Below are positions 23,507 through 38,500 of a stretch of DNA of 64,000 bases, one piece after another. This DNA comes from Reticulitermes lucifugus (lineage: Eukaryota > Arthropoda > Insecta > Blattodea > Rhinotermitidae). Every line of letters starts with the position of its first letter. The stretch's first letter is position 1. A program made the translations under genes and the position numbers. The stretch lies in assembly GCA_026260175.1 (NCBI GenBank), contig JAKCWW010000215.1, positions 47,411 through 111,410 of the forward strand. The letters run 5' to 3'. The notes beneath the pieces are model-generated. The model saw only the letters and a list, made by a program, of their open reading frames with translations, was not told the origin of the DNA and did no database searches.

Positions 23507-26500
23507 GCATGTAGCAAGACAATACCTCATAAGTTACAGGAGCATTTAAAGTTGGGGACAGAGTAAATTGGGCAGACCCTACCATGTTTTCTCTGTGTGT
23601 TAATAAGACAGTTTGTAAAGTGGGTCGTGAGGTTCTTACAGCAGTGACTGACCGTTACCATCTTCTGGGATGGTATGTCATGTAGTCTGGTAGACAGGTA
23701 CTAGTGTTCCTCCAGAACATAGTCACCACCTTTGTAGCAAACTACGCAGCATCGCATTTAAGAAGACCATAATCTTCAGTGTCATGAAGTCTTGACTCCA
23801 TGTCCATTCCATAGAAGGGGGAAAATGTTCAGATAGGGAAAAGCTTGTCAGGGCAAAGTACTTTGGGATCTAGCCCCTGCCATCTTCAAAGTAACTGAGA
23901 GGTTTGGCAAGGATCCTGGAAGTGAACCATTGATTGGACAGTGGTGAAGTAGTTGAGGTCTGACAAGAACCCTGGAAATGAACCACTGATTTGGCTATTG
24001 CGAAGTTGTGATGGGCCCAGAAAACTTACAGTAGTTTTCAAACATGTTTTAAAGAAACAATCTAGCATTGGGAGTGTTGAGAAAGAAGAAAAACTCCCTG
24101 GGTTCATCCCACACTCGTTCCGAACTAAATTAAGGCCACTTTCTTTATATGTCTGGCAAGTAGCAGGAATATATGAAGCGATGTAGATGTAATCGGGGAC
24201 TGGCATAAGGTCTGTAAAATAACATTTAGATTTTTTCTATGATTTTCAGAAGAAATATTGATATTGATTAACCCTTTTTGTGCTCCAGATAAGTTGCCTC
24301 AACGTCAAACTCTTCTGTTGTGACTATCTTTCGTTTATGACATAATCACCCAAAATAATTGTCATCCATTGTTTCATGTTTTTCATTTACTGATGAAGAT
24401 TACTGTCTCCTGGGATGTAACACGTATGCTAGATGGGAGGAAGCTGTAACAGCTTCATCTTCAGAATAGGAAAGAGACATGGAGGGAGCAGTTCCCACCA
24501 CACTGATGGTACCTGTGTACCGAACTACACAGCTTGACATCCCAGAAGACAAGTAATCTTCATAGTTAACTTCTGTGAGAACCTCATGCCTCTCTGCCCA
24601 GTTGCTGTTTTGAAAGTTACTTAATTTGCCATGAACATAAACCAGTTAAAGAATGACATGTTACTTGTACAAGTGTAAATGCCTGTACTAAAGTAATCAT
24701 TGATATGAGGCCACACTTTATTAGTGAAAATGCTTTTTGTCAGATTGTCACAAAGTAAATGGTTCAAGTTTGTTTTCAACAGAATGTGTGTGTTTGAATT
24801 GCACTTTTTGTAATATGTGGTTTCATACCACCACCTGCTAGTTGGATTAACCCAAACAGATTTTCAAAAGAAATTTTCTAGGACTGTGGTTTCCAGCCTT
24901 TTTGAGTGTGAGGACCCCTTCATATTCAGCAAAATTTCGCAAATCTCACATACTAATGGTTGTACTTTAGGCTGCGTTAATTGAGAGAATACATAATGAC
25001 AAAAAACTGTTTGGACTCTGTAACTGTTGTAAGTGATTTCACAACTACAAACACAAACACTTGCAAAATCATAGTATATATGTGAGAAATACTGTTTTCT
25101 TAGTCTACAAAATGTAAGTTGCTTTGAATAACTCCTGCAGCCCTCAGGTGGTAACATCAGGTCTATTTTTTATTTATCCCTCCAGCTGAAGACTTACCTA
25201 AATGGCACCCTGCCTGCTCTTGCAGCTACATATAAATGGTACCAGGTCTCTGCTGTTGCAGTATTGTCTTATTTTTGGATTTGTTATGTGTCTATCAATA
25301 AATAAAATTCATTCTTTGGTCAAGGAAGGGCCATCTGTTGATGAAAAGATGAACTATTAGCACAGTCTATAATCAGAGTTCAAAATATTTTGGAGACTGG
25401 CCAGTGCAGTCATCCACATTTCAGAGATGATGCTTGTCGATAATGGCTTGGTAAGGACAGTTTTTATAGATTGTACTTTTAATCCAAGAAAGTGCCTTGT
25501 TCACAGCACCATTGATAATTAAGGAACTGCTATCTTTTCTGGCATTGTGATGTCTGCACTGGGACATATTTAAGATATTTGCTGATTAAATGTGTCAGAG
25601 ACATAAATGTACTACCAAAGAGTGTAATGACTTCAGGCATGCAGAAAATGGGTGAAGCACAAGAATTGAAAGTTCAGCATACTCATCTATTTCACATAGC
25701 TATCATTCATGACACTTGGTCTCGAATAGTGAATGTTGAATGCTGTGAAGATGGTCATGGCAGAACTGGGGGTTTGCTGTAATAATTGGTTGCAGAGATA
25801 CAAATACTTAAGTACATGTATGTGGTTTGAGTGGGAGAAAGCTGATAGTAGAAATACAATACAGACAGAATAGTTATAAATAAATTGTCATGGTATTCAA
25901 AGTACCCAGAATTAATTTTTTTGCTGCCTTTTTTCAATAAAAAGTACCGTGGCTGCAAAGTGACTTTTTTGAAGGTAATTGAATTTATTTTAGAAAGGTC
26001 ATAAATGTGTGAGTTTTCAGTGGCACAGCAGAAACAGGCTGTGTGTGTTCCTTGCATTATCTGAAGATTCATTGCAAAATAGTAAAATACCTTTGATGTA
26101 AAATGTGTTGAACTAAAAAGGGAGATATACCACAGACAAGAGGCTGCACATAGTTATATAACCAACTACATGTATTACTAAAGCCAGTATTTAAAAATGA
26201 AATCAGAATCTTTCTATTATGACGACATAACAGAAGAGCTGGGCCAAGGTTTTGTCTTGAGAGTGAAACATGGGCAAATAGGAAAACAGAAAGTAAAGAA
26301 TATAAGCTGTACATGCAAGATTTCATAGGTCATTACTAGGAGTAGCATTACAAGAGAGGATGTCCAATGAAAAAATAAGATATTTACCTGAAACTGAGAA
26401 TGCGTAGAATAAGTAAAGAAATATCAATTAAACTGGGGGAAAAAAAGACATGGTGAGACCCAGAAATAGACGAAAGTATCAGTTTCAAAGGTTATGAACA

Positions 26501-29500
26501 CTGGAGTGGGCATATAGTACCCAATCATGGAGTTGCACAGTTTTTTGTTTAATATTGTGGCCCTCTGGGCTGTGATACCTTGTTGTGGCCCTTTTCATGA
26601 TGGAAGAGGAAGGCAGCATATTCTCATGATTCACTGGTAGGCATATATCAGACTAGCTGGTGATTTTACCTTTCACGCTCAAATTTGTCGCTAAACAGTT
26701 CATTCTCTGAGTTTTTGCAACATATTAAAAGTACTTAGATGTCTTAACATTGAACATTCACATCGCAGTTTTTTGTATTTTAGTGTGATATTGGATAAGG
26801 ACTTAAAAGTCTGTCTTTCAAAATTAGATGTTCTTACACCTCTGCTACAACTGTACAGTGGATTGAGACAGTACATCATATGTAGCTGCACATTGTGCTG
26901 TTTATGAAGATATCAAACAGTGTGCAGATTGAAAATTTGTCAGTATCAAAAGTTGTAATTGTAACTTTGCTGTGTGATAAGACAATAGCATACCTTTCTG
27001 TAATCCTAGCCAACAACTGAGCCAGTTTTGTCATTAAAATTGAAGTCTTCTGTGTTACGATTCCATTGGGAACTTAGCTGCCTCTGCATTCAGGGTAGAA
27101 GGTTTTATATCTTAACAGGATTGAGCCATGCCTGAGACTTGGAGAACTGCATCTGAAAATAAAGATTGGTTAATAATGTGAAAGGAAAGGTCATGATTTC
27201 CTTGTTGGGGTAGTAGTGGAGAACTATAAACATTGTAAATGTAATTTTGTAAATGTGTATTATATTTTGTTATCATGTGGCTTTGTTTTGTTTACAGGAG
27301 GTGTAAAGACTGTTAATCGTGAGAGCCCTCAGCCCTACAAGCCTGTAATCCCTCGCGAGCTGGCCCAAGAGTTTGCTCGTCCTGCTCGCTTGGATGCCCT
27401 GTTGGACATGCCACCTGCAAGTCGTGACTGCCAGATGAAACATGCTTGGAATTCAGAAGATCGCTCACTAAACATTTTTGTTAAGGTCTAGAATACTTTC
27501 ATTGTATGAGTGTAGTTGATGCTTGTTATATGCAGCACTCCCAACAACCAGACTGAACTTACAGTAACGCAGCTCTAAGTTTAAGCTTAGTATTTAACCA
27601 TGTAGCAGTAGCAGCACTGTGTCTAAGTATCATTTGTGCTCAGTTCCACAGCAGCTCCCTCTGATATGGGAATTGGTCTACCAGCAGCTGATTGTTCAAT
27701 CTGTCTACTAACGAAGAGACACTTTGATTTGAAAACTTTGTGGGCATATGGTGGTGTAGTGCCATTTAGTCTCTTACAGGCCTTGCAACTATTGCCCTTC
27801 TGTTGTTACCTAAGTCTGGAAGGTACAATTCAGATATTTGCACTCAGGTTTGTGTCCTATCATGGTTATAATACAATTTTTCACTGTTATATAGTAAAAA
27901 GTTCTCCACTTCTGTCATATTGAAGATGCTGCATCATGAGATGTACTGAGTTATTCTGCCATTTGGTGTCTTAAAATGACATACTAACTGTTTAAAGCCC
28001 AATGTTCATCTACATTGTGTACTGAGTTTCAGTTTCTACTTCCCAGAGATCACCGTTCATTGTAAGTGTCATATGATGTGCATAAATTTACTGTGTGGGC
28101 AGAATGCAGAGTTTCTTAATGTTACAGCAGGTTGTGTGTGTAGTGAGCACTGGGCTTGAAAGGGTTAATCCTGTTTTTGTCAGAAGACTGCTCTGTGTAG
28201 ATAACATATAAGAAAGACAACTTAGTTCACTCTGAGCCCTGTGGTAGTCCATGTATTAAGGGATATCACACACTGAAGACCAGCTAAAATTCTAGGTATT
28301 TTGTTTAAAAATGTAATAGTTTTAAAGTAACAGAAATAGTTACTGAAATCTAATCAAACATGAGACATGAAGTTTTTATCATTGCCTGCACGCAACCGAT
28401 TCCACAGAATTGTCAAGGAATAGACAACACTGAGACCTCTGTACCCAAGACATGAAACAGACTGTATTGAAAATAAAATATGGAATTATATGTAACAGAA
28501 AATCAGTCATGTGAGTTCCTGGTAAGCATAGTGAAATCTCCCTCATTAATAGTGAAAGGGTTTGTATAAATCAGACCGCAAATGCTGCATACATGTAATA
28601 ATGTAATTTAAATTCACTTCCTGCATCTTCAATCCATTACAGGATGATGACAAGCTGACATTCCACAGACACCCTGTAGCCCAAAGCACTGACTGCATAC
28701 GGGGAAAGGTGGGGCTTACAAAGGGACTGCATGTGTGGGAGGTGCATTGGTCTACACGTCAGAGGGGGACACATGCAGTGGTGGGTGTTGCAACACAGGA
28801 TGCACCACTTCATTCGGTAGGGTACCAGGTATGTATTGTAGGAACTGTCTGTTGCTGGTTGAAAATTCAACAGGAAGTTACCTGTGTTGTAATGTAAACT
28901 ATACTCTTACTGGAGATAGATTTGATATAGTTATTATGATGTTAAGTATTAGGACTAAAATTGAAATCACAGTAGTACATGCATACAAAGGATATTCATA
29001 ATTTTGTAATTCTGCTGAAGGTCAGATTCCAAGCAAATATACATATACTGCTTTTATAAGTGTAGATAGGTAGGTAGGTACCACCATGGTGCCACATAAT
29101 CATCAATTGCTCATAAAACAGCAGTGGGCATTGATGTTCGTACAGTGGACCCCCCCAGACAAACATGCTGCACTTGGGTACAAGTACAGATTTAGGTAGG
29201 TACCTAAGCATATGTCAGTTTAATGACTGAAGCATTCAACAGCTGCCAAGCAGTGAAACATCATTGGATGTTTAACATTTCATAAGTATAAGAGACGTGA
29301 GAAGAAGGTACCAGTGCAGTGTTGTGTACATTACGTGACACAGTGAGGCACTCTGCCACATGATCCAAGAGAGGAGAGAGATTCTGTACACGCTAAAGAG
29401 ATGGGAATGGAGAAGTCTGAGAATGGAGTAGGTGCTTCCACATGGATTAGAAATTTCATGTCAGTTCCACAGCATTATAATAGAGCTCGTGTTTTTGTTA

Positions 29501-32500
29501 TATTTTTGTGGCATAGTGATTTGTTGGTGTTGAGAATTCACTTGAATTTAACCAATTCTTATTCTCCACTGCAACACAAACTTGCCGAGTCCATTCATGA
29601 ATGCCATATTGTTTGTCTGAGTGTTGCCACCCGTACAGCCATCGCCGGAACCTCGCCCAGTGAAACACCAGTAGGGCCAAACTAGCTATGATTTCTAACA
29701 TCCTCCCACCTTTGATTAATTGTTGTACAGCTTAATCAAACAATACTTCCTCAGTTTAGATATTTTGATGGAAGTTTCACTTGTCTCCCACTCCTAGTTG
29801 TTACAGTTTTCCTCAGCACAGGGGAGGTGGAGCTCACATCATCTGGGGTCTGTTGTTCCTTCAACTCTGGCACCTGAGCTGGGGTCTTCACTTCTAGTGG
29901 ATAGACTCGTACAGGACGAACCATCTCTCCCACAGCTGTTTTCAGTCGCACCACTCTGACATAGCCATTTCTTCCTGGGTATGCCTCCATCACTCTTGCC
30001 ATAGGCCAAAAGGTTCTTCCTTTTCCTTCACTCTCAATCAGTACAACATCTCCCACTTGAATATCCTGATGCCTTCCCCTTGTTCCTGGTCATTGAACCA
30101 ACTGGCTTAGGTACTCAAATCTGAATCGTTTTCTCAGGTCCTCTCTCAAGCGCAGTTGATATTTTGACTTTTTGTTCAGATCTGTCTTATCCAAATGGTC
30201 CAGATCTGGTACTCCCACCAGTGGAACATCCTGTAGTTACATTGCAGGCGTCAGTGGCAACAGATCCCAGAGAGTCTTCCGAAATATAAGTCAGAGGTCT
30301 GGAATTCACTGTTGCCTCACAGTCACATATTATACTCATTGTCTCCTCATAGCTCAAAGAAGCAATCAGGCATTCCCACCAGGCTGCAGGGGGTGGGTTG
30401 AACTTCCATAGGATTCTCCACACAGATGCATCAACTTCAACAGCTGCCCAATCTATGGTTTTGAAAAGATTGTCAGCACCCACAAGGTTGGTCCCATTGT
30501 CACTATATATGACCTTGGGATGTCCTGGATGAGCAATAAATCTAAGACCAAGCAGAAATCCCTTTGTCCTCAAAGAGGTTACAAGTTCCAGGTGTATGGC
30601 TCTGTATACTGCACAGGTAACCATTGTGATCCAGCCATTTCTTCCCTCTTTCAAGAAAAGAGGGCCTGCAAGATCAACTCCAGTAACTTCGAATACAGAA
30701 GCATCTCTCACCCTGTCTTCTGGCAAGGTCCCAGGGACAACCTGTATTCCCTTCTGTTCATGTTTTTTACACCTGATGCATCTTGAAAGCACCGTGAGGA
30801 CTGTTCTTCTTCCTCTCAGCATCCAAAAATTCTCTTGCAGTTTCAACAATAACGTATGAAGTCCAGCATGGACCAACCTTAGATGATGCTCTTGAATTAA
30901 AAGCGCAACCAGCTTGTGATCACTTGGCAGCAAGACAGGATACTTGAAGTTCTCCACATCATCCCATTCAACAGTTTTGGTCCTCACGCAAAGAATAACT
31001 TCTTTGTCTTCAAAGACCTGCCAAGATTTCAATCTTGAAATTTCATCCGAAGTAAACATTTCACTCTGCATCATTCTCACTGGGACTTTCTCAGCCACCA
31101 ATGTCTCATCAACAGACAGCTCTCCAAAAGCGCGATCAGGAAGCATTCTTCGGGCATTGTTAGCAAATCTCAGCATCCATGTCACCATTCTAAGGATTCT
31201 GGTGTACTTGGAGAAGTAAGTCAAATACCACGCCTTCCTTTTCCCTTTGTCATCCTTCAGCCACCATAGGAACCATAGATAATCCTGGTCTTGTTGACTA
31301 ACTGAAATCTGCAGACACTCCCTTTTTGTGTCCGATATGACTCCTATCCTTTTCTCCTGGAACTTCAGTAACACCTTAGGGATCAGTTCCAACAAGTTAG
31401 GCCCTTTTGCCAAGCAATCATTCAATGACAGAAGCCCTCTCTGTTTGCAGGACACATTAAATGCAGGTCTCACTGTAGTCGCTGATATGCACTTGAAGAC
31501 CCCTCGGTGAGGCAAAAAGTGCCCACCATTTTTTACCTCCTCAGCTGGCACCTCTTCAATTACACCTTCTTTCAACCAGTCCTCAAAAACAGTATTGTAG
31601 TCTTCAAACTTGTTTTCCGCCTTCAGTTAGCAGTGGTCAAAGCCAACCTCTTCTCAGCTACAGCTTTGTTGTCAGGCAGATCCTCGCAAAGTGATCCAAG
31701 ACAACCTTCTCTGGCTCGTCCTTTGTTTTATTCTCACATGCATCGGTGATTCCTGTCACCTCTAACTTCCATAAATCCTCTACGTTACTAGTCTGTATGA
31801 AAAGAGTAGTCAACATAGCCGCGTGGGTGCTGCGATTAGACCTTGGTTTCGCCTTTCCCATGATTACGCAACCAAGCCATGTTTGCACAGGGACAAAACC
31901 ACATCTCAACTCAAACATGTTTCCTGTATAGAGCTTGCCAGCTACATCAGCCCCTATCAGTATTTCTACACGTGGTTGTCCTCCACCCACATCAGATAGC
32001 TGGACCCCCCTTTCTTGCAGCTCTCCTATCCAAGAACTCAATTTGAGCCTCCCTACTGGACCGCATATGACAGGTTGATCTAACACTTGAATCTTGCAAG
32101 AATAATCACATGTTACACTGTGAAGATGTATGTCATAACACTGGTGGTCTTCCCTCTGGGATGTAGCTCCTCTGAACAAGGTGTGTATCAAGGACTCTGA
32201 TCCCACAGGTGTGTATCCCATTTCTTTAGCAGTCTTCTTCAGGATGTATGAACGCTGTGAACCAGTGTCAATAAGTGCCCTCACTTTGCGTCTTTTCCCG
32301 TAGGCCTCAAGATACACCTGCAAGGTTTGAAGTAATACTTCTTCAGCACAACAGTAATTAAATAAAGCGGCATTTTGTTTTCCCTCAACCTTCTGGGGCT
32401 CATCTTGTCCAGCCTTCACTTGGTTGATTGGAATCTCTGGACACATCACTGCCCAGTGCTTCTTAGCACAAACCAAACACCTTACATTTGTTTTACATTC

Positions 32501-35500
32501 CTTTGAGCAATGTCCAGTTTTCAAACAAGTAAAACAACATTTCTTGCTCTTCAAAACCTCTTGTTTGTCACTGAGAGGTAACTTTGGTGATTGAAAACAT
32601 TCCCCACTCTCATGTGGTTTTTCACAAAATATGCAACACAGCTGTTTGCCCACGTTCCTTTCTCCAGAAAATAGGTCACTTGCTGTCACCACCAATCCTT
32701 CCGTGCTTGGCTTGTTCTTATCCTTCCGCACGCTGCCTTCCATCAATTTAAATCCTGCCTTGGCTAAGGAAATTCTCTCTCCGCTTCTACCTCACTTCTC
32801 AAAAATGACAGTAATTGTTTGAGCTTATCACTATAGGCATTGTTTTGAGGTTCAACATTAGTCACCACTGCGGGGACTCTAAGCCAAACTCTCAAAAGTT
32901 CTTCCGGTATACAGGACTCAAACATAGAAAATAACATTGTGGCATACTTATCAGTTGTCATTCCAGTCAACTCTAAAGCTCTTAAGTATGACTGAAGCTT
33001 ATCATACAGTTGTGCCGTGTTCACATTGTTCTTAGTTTCGGTAGCATTCTTTATTACTAACCCCAAAAGCTGTTAAACATAGAACCCGATTAGTAGCTCC
33101 TCCCTACTGAACCTGCTCTTCAAGCTATCAATAGCTTTTGCATAATTCTCAGCAGTTGGTGGGAAGCTATCTACAATTTCCCCAGCTCTGGTTCCGCTTG
33201 CAGTCACCTGAATTATCTATTGGAATTTATCTTCATCTTCCATTTCTTTGTCTTCATGGATCCTACTAAACTGACTCCAAAAACTCAGCCAATCTTTTAC
33301 GTCACCTCCAAATTTCTTCAGTTCTGTCTTGGGCAACTTCAATTTTCTTCTATAAGACGTCGGAGAGGAGCATGTTGATGTGGTGTTGTTGTTTTGTACT
33401 GTTAACTTATTTAGAAACACTTCAACCTCCACGCGTGCAACATCCATCTTTTCTTTGTATTCTTCTGTTGCTGCACTTTCTTGTTCGAAATCTTCATCAA
33501 GTTTTCTCTCTTCTTGTGAGAAAATGTGATACCATTCAGTTTCTAGATTATGCAAGTCACTTGAATTCGCTCTAAAGTTGTGAACCGTGTTCTTACATTC
33601 TTCTCATTGGGCTCTCATTTACTCAATTCCTGAATCAAGCCATTGTACACCCGTGTGAACGACGCCCTGGTCGACTTTCGTTTTTTAACAAACAAATCCA
33701 TGCTAGCTATAATTATGATAGAGCTTACCTTCAGTACTACGCCCTATCACGTCGGGGGTCACCACTTGTTGAGAATTCACTTGAATTTAACCAATTTATT
33801 CTCCACTACAACACAAACTTGCTGAGTCCAGCCATGAACGCCATAGTGTTCGTCTCAGTGTTGCCACCCGTACAGCCATCACCTGAACCTCGCCCAGTGA
33901 AACACCAGTGGGGCCCAACTAGCTATGATTTCTAACAGGTGGTGATAGTTACCATAATTGTTTATGTTAGTGGTGGTAGAAGTACATTCCTCACTCAATT
34001 TCTGAAGTTAACTTCAAACCAGATGAATGGTGTTGCAGTCTTCTGGAATTTGATACTGTGTAGTAGTTAGTGGGCCAGTGTTTCAGCAGAGCTTGCTGCC
34101 CCTGTCTTCAAGTTGAAGGCCTTGTTGTACACTGAAGATAGAAGTAGCAGGTGTCTTCAAAATACTGGTAATTGTCTTACGGACTCTATGGTATCAGACA
34201 CTAGCAGACTGCAGTTTTGATACCCACAGCCATGAGAATGGATCTTGCTTGGATGGCTGACATTTGATACCAACAAATTGCTTTGGGATTTTTCCATTTA
34301 GTGCAACGCAATGAAGAGCTTATAAGTTCAGGCAGCCAGGGACCAGTGATTCATTTACTGTGGCTGAAGCTTTGTTGTACATTATACCAATAAAATTCAC
34401 TATTTCCTGCATTATAGTGGCCAGTTGCTGGAAGGGTTAGAAAGCTTACGAACAGTTGCTGTTCTTAGTACCAGGGCACATGTTGCTGGTTTGTATGTTA
34501 GAATCAGATTTTACAAGCAACTTATTTCTAGAAACACCAAAAATAATACAGGGCTATATTAATTTTCTGCAGATATAGTATTTGCTGGTGACAGAACACT
34601 TTGCTGAAGTTTATGTACTTAATGTTTACACTGTTACTTTCTATATCTTCATTTCACAAATTGTATGAAATGCATGATGGGGAAGGTTATGCCTGTCCAT
34701 GTGTCTGCTGTTGTAAGATATATAAGTTTAATATGTGAAGAATGAAAAACTGTGGAAATGGGTTACAGTAAGAATTACAATAATTACTTTGAAACTACTG
34801 ATTTTGTTTTGATAAAAAAAGTTGGTAGTGTGCACTAATTGTTCATATCAGTATTTGAACTCTTTGTTGCATGAGGTTGGAACCAGACATTAATTTTCTC
34901 ACAAATAACTGACTATGAAAAAGAGAGTTCCACATGTTAATTTATTACAGGTATCTCTGATTTTATTTTTTCTTTAGTTCCCTCCTGAGATTTTTCTCAA
35001 ATCTTTAGAGTAGAAATTTTATTTCACTGTTTGCATAAATTATTATCTCATTCAGATCAGTAAGTTTTATTTGGTACACTTCTCCATATGGTGAATGTAA
35101 TAGTAGTATATTTTGAAAAGTTAGGTATTATTGTAAGAACAGAGAAAGTTAATGTGATGTAGTATATGCATCATATTCAAGATTTACATATTATGTCATA
35201 GGAATGGTGATAGGATTTGCAGCCAGAAGGTAAATAAAGTGAAGAAGTTTAACATATTTAAGAGAGATATTCTAGATTGTACTTATATCAGTGAACTCAC
35301 ATTTAATGATGTGAAGATTTAATATGTTTTAATTTGGATTTGTGTAGCAGTGAACATGAAAGTGTGCGTGTTTCCTTATGGCATCTCATTACAATTGTAT
35401 CTTTAATCAATACTTGTTCATTCATTCTGTAGTCTGTCTCATGACAGGTCCATAGCCTCTTCCAAAGCCAGTTCTCCACAGAGTATGATCTAGTGCTTAC

Positions 35501-38500
35501 ATCTTCTTCCTCATCTTCCTGTCACTTCTATCCTTCGTTCTATCTTTCCTTCAATAACACATGTTTATGTAATACTTGTTCATAAAGGTCACTTCAGAGT
35601 ATGTGTATCTGAGGAATATTAGCTTAGCATTCCTGCGTTTTCTTTCCAGAGCCTAGTCGGCAGTAATGACCAGTCATGGGGCTGGGACCTTGGCCGAAAT
35701 AAATTGTACCACGATTCAAAGAACAATGCTGGTGTCACCTACCCAGTGTCGCTCAAAGCAGATCAAACATTTATTGTCCCTGACAAATTCTTAGGTAAGT
35801 TGCTTTTATCAGTTGCAGGGTGGCATTACAAGTGAAGTGTGTCAGTTGATGGTAATTTATTTTATGTCTCTGAACAGACTGAAATTCCAATATTAACATT
35901 ATTCCAAGCTGGCGACCTAGAGCTGTCTTTTAAATGCAGTTAAAGTTGAAATATTATACAGTTAAATGTGCTTAGTTATAACAGAACATTTCCTATGTAT
36001 TTCAGTCTCAGAATTTTCTTGCTCATGCATGTGTTATGTACATTAAAAGTTGCAAAATCCAGTACTTTTGGACCACAAGGTTGTTGGTATCACAGTTTTC
36101 TAGGTACTAGAATGTTATACCTAATGTATATGTAGTGTAACTAAACATCATGGACAAGACGAACCATTTCATTTGTCACTCTGTATCCTATCCTGTTTTC
36201 CTACCAAACTTTCTATTCCTTTTCATTGTTGTGTATGTAACCTGGGTGTATATATAATGTAAAAAAACCCAACAAGACAAATAATTAATGACTGAACTCT
36301 TTGTAATTGGTGTCTGGTGCTGCCAGTTGATGGAATAGTTAAATGTTATAGCCTCTTAGTCAATTTCTGGTTGTTAGAGCTTTCTGGATCATCCAGTGCC
36401 AGATAACACAGCTTTTACTCTAATACCTTGTGTTTTTTAGCTTTGGTTATACATTATATTATTGTAGTGGCACGTCAGTGTGATCGAGTTAGCGAAGTGT
36501 TGCCTTTTCTCAGTATTAATACTGTTGTCCTTAGTTAAAATATGGTCACCAGCCCAGTAATGCCAGGATATTTATAATCTTTTGTTTCACACAAATAAAA
36601 TCCACCTGTCTGTCCTGTAGATATGAAATCCCCTGTTCCCTGAAAATACAGGTGAAATTTCAACATTTATGTGGGTACAGTTCTGTTCACATAAAAGCAT
36701 ATGATACCGCAAATTCAGGATTAATAAGTAAATGTGTATTGTGGTACAGCAGAGCCATAATATATCTCAAGTTTCCGTCATTTTGGTTTATATTTGTCAC
36801 CAGCTGTTATCAGTATGTGGCTTATCAAGAAGTTATTACACTTGTTAACACTACATGTATGTTTATTCCGGCTTTCAGTTGTATTGGATATGGATGATGG
36901 CACTTTGTCATTCGTGGTGGATGGTCAGTATCTAGGCGTTGCATTCCGTGGACTCAAAGGTCGGAAGTTGTACCCTATTGTAAGCGCAGTTTGGGGTCAC
37001 TGTGAAATCACAATGAAATATATAGGAGGCTTAGATCGTAAGTATTACATTGCAGATGGTGTTTATTTTTATCGTGCTGGTCGATGAATTCTGAAGAGTT
37101 CTGATGATTGTATGTTGCATGTAAAATGAATAAGTTTCTGGATGTAAACCATTGTCTAGTTTCCTGAATAGAACACAACTTTCAGACATGGGATCTGTGT
37201 CCACCCTCTGTTGTGGAGGTAGGGTGGCACTTCCTCACGTCACCTGAGGACAGAAAAAGATCCATTTTCTGAAATGCTGTGTTCTTTTTAAAATACCAGA
37301 TTTGCAGCCCACATTTCCATGCAAACATACATGATTTTGACAACATTGTATTCTGTTTTAAAAACTAGATGTTGGACAAAGTCCAGAGCCATCTGAATGG
37401 GTACCTCTGTTTATCATCTGAAGTGAGAAACTTGTGTCCAGAAATTGAGTATTACTTAGCCTTTACCACCCTAAGAGACCATTAACTGGTCTTTAAGTTG
37501 TAATGCTCACTGGTCTAGGGATCCATATGCCGGTCCTTACAGGCTTCATCGGTAGTGTGCTGCAGCAAATGTTGCATGAATCTTCTTTGTTACATACTTA
37601 TTTAGCGAGATGTTTTCTGTTTCCACTAGTGAACTGATGATGAATACTGATATTTGTTTCACCTTTCAGTTTTCTCTAGCGCAACAGATTATTCTGTTGT
37701 CAATATTATTAGAACTTTTGTGTAGGCTGTATTCTTGTACACCCTGTCTCTCTGGCCCTTGACAAGGTGTAACTTATATATTCAGTCCCTACAAGTTCCT
37801 CCCCACATACTGGGTTAAATATAGGCTCCAAAATACAGTCCTCAGGCTTCTCATGTCTCTTGAAACTTGAAAGTTTTGAGGCCTGAAAAGTTTGCAGACA
37901 CTATTAATAAAACAGTCAACTGCCTGCTTCACACCTTCATGGGGAAGGTTTCTTTCAATACTCAGCTTCAGAAATACAACAAAACCATATTTAAAAATTC
38001 ACCAGCTAGAGGCAGCAAGTTTGAAATCATAAATTGTAAAAGTGACTCCACACTGTCCTTGAATGTACAGTGAGAGTCAAAATGTACCAGAAATTTAAAT
38101 GGTCATTTACAATGGGCATTTAAGCAAGGCAGATAAAGGTTGATGATTAGTGATTCTGCATTATGCTGCTGATATTTTCAAAAGAAAGCCTGCAGCTTTT
38201 TGTGCCACCCTTAATAATTCAGTGTTAGAAGAGTCTTGTCATATACAAGAAAAAGTTAATCAGAATATGTTGAAGACAACACTACTTAAGACAGTTTACT
38301 GTGTGAGACATTAGAATAATTAAGTACCAACATTTTCCCATATTAGTAACATATCCTGTAGGAAGTCTCAGGTTTCAGATCTTGGCTTGGAAGTAAGTTA
38401 TCCTGGCTGTGTTTTTTATGGTTTTTGCATATCAACAAGGAAATAGCATTGAGAAAGATACTACCAAAAATGCCACTGAACAGAGAAATGTAGGCACTCT

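Larger units (their letters stand above)
23507..27297 (+). other. gus: gus intron 1 (3.8 kb, GC-AG)
   Basis: Opens with GCATGT and closes TTGTTTTGTTTACAG, a good acceptor. It holds family R repeat copies (23630-23770 and 24365-24560) and a hAT-end-like stretch, GGTTTCCAGCCTTTTTGAG near 24888. No independent gene is recognised within it. Confidence 0.8.
29528..33937 (-). mobile_element. BEL/Pao LTR retrotransposon, broken copy
   Basis: A 4.4-kb element lies antisense to gus, with both LTRs (29528-29700 and 33767-33937). Next to the 5' LTR, 33747-33764 resembles the 3' end of tRNA-Trp (primer-binding-site position). A purine-rich tract on the minus strand adjoins the 3' LTR (29701-29713). Flanking pentanucleotides GTTGG and GGTGG may be a decayed 5-bp target duplication. 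Coding parts in order are gag, zinc knuckle plus aspartic protease, a reverse-transcriptase remnant, integrase and a DUF5641 C-terminus, the order of Pao/BEL pol. The coding region is broken in several places and shorter than a complete family member. The LTRs differ at about a dozen positions by eye (about 7%), so it is moderately old. Confidence 0.93.
28829..35649 (+). other. gus: gus intron 3 (6.8 kb)
   Basis: Holds an antisense BEL/Pao LTR element (29528-33937). The remainder is CpG-poor, with no gene recognised; 34020-34160 contains diverged copies of the hairpin module (CCTGTCTTCAAGTTGAAGG). Closes TTTCTTTCCAG. Confidence 0.9.

Noticed and set aside
23511-23512. GT donor for gus exon 1
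   Set aside because: Joining here to 27298 creates an early stop and loses the conserved GGVKT; the GC donor four bases upstream restores it.
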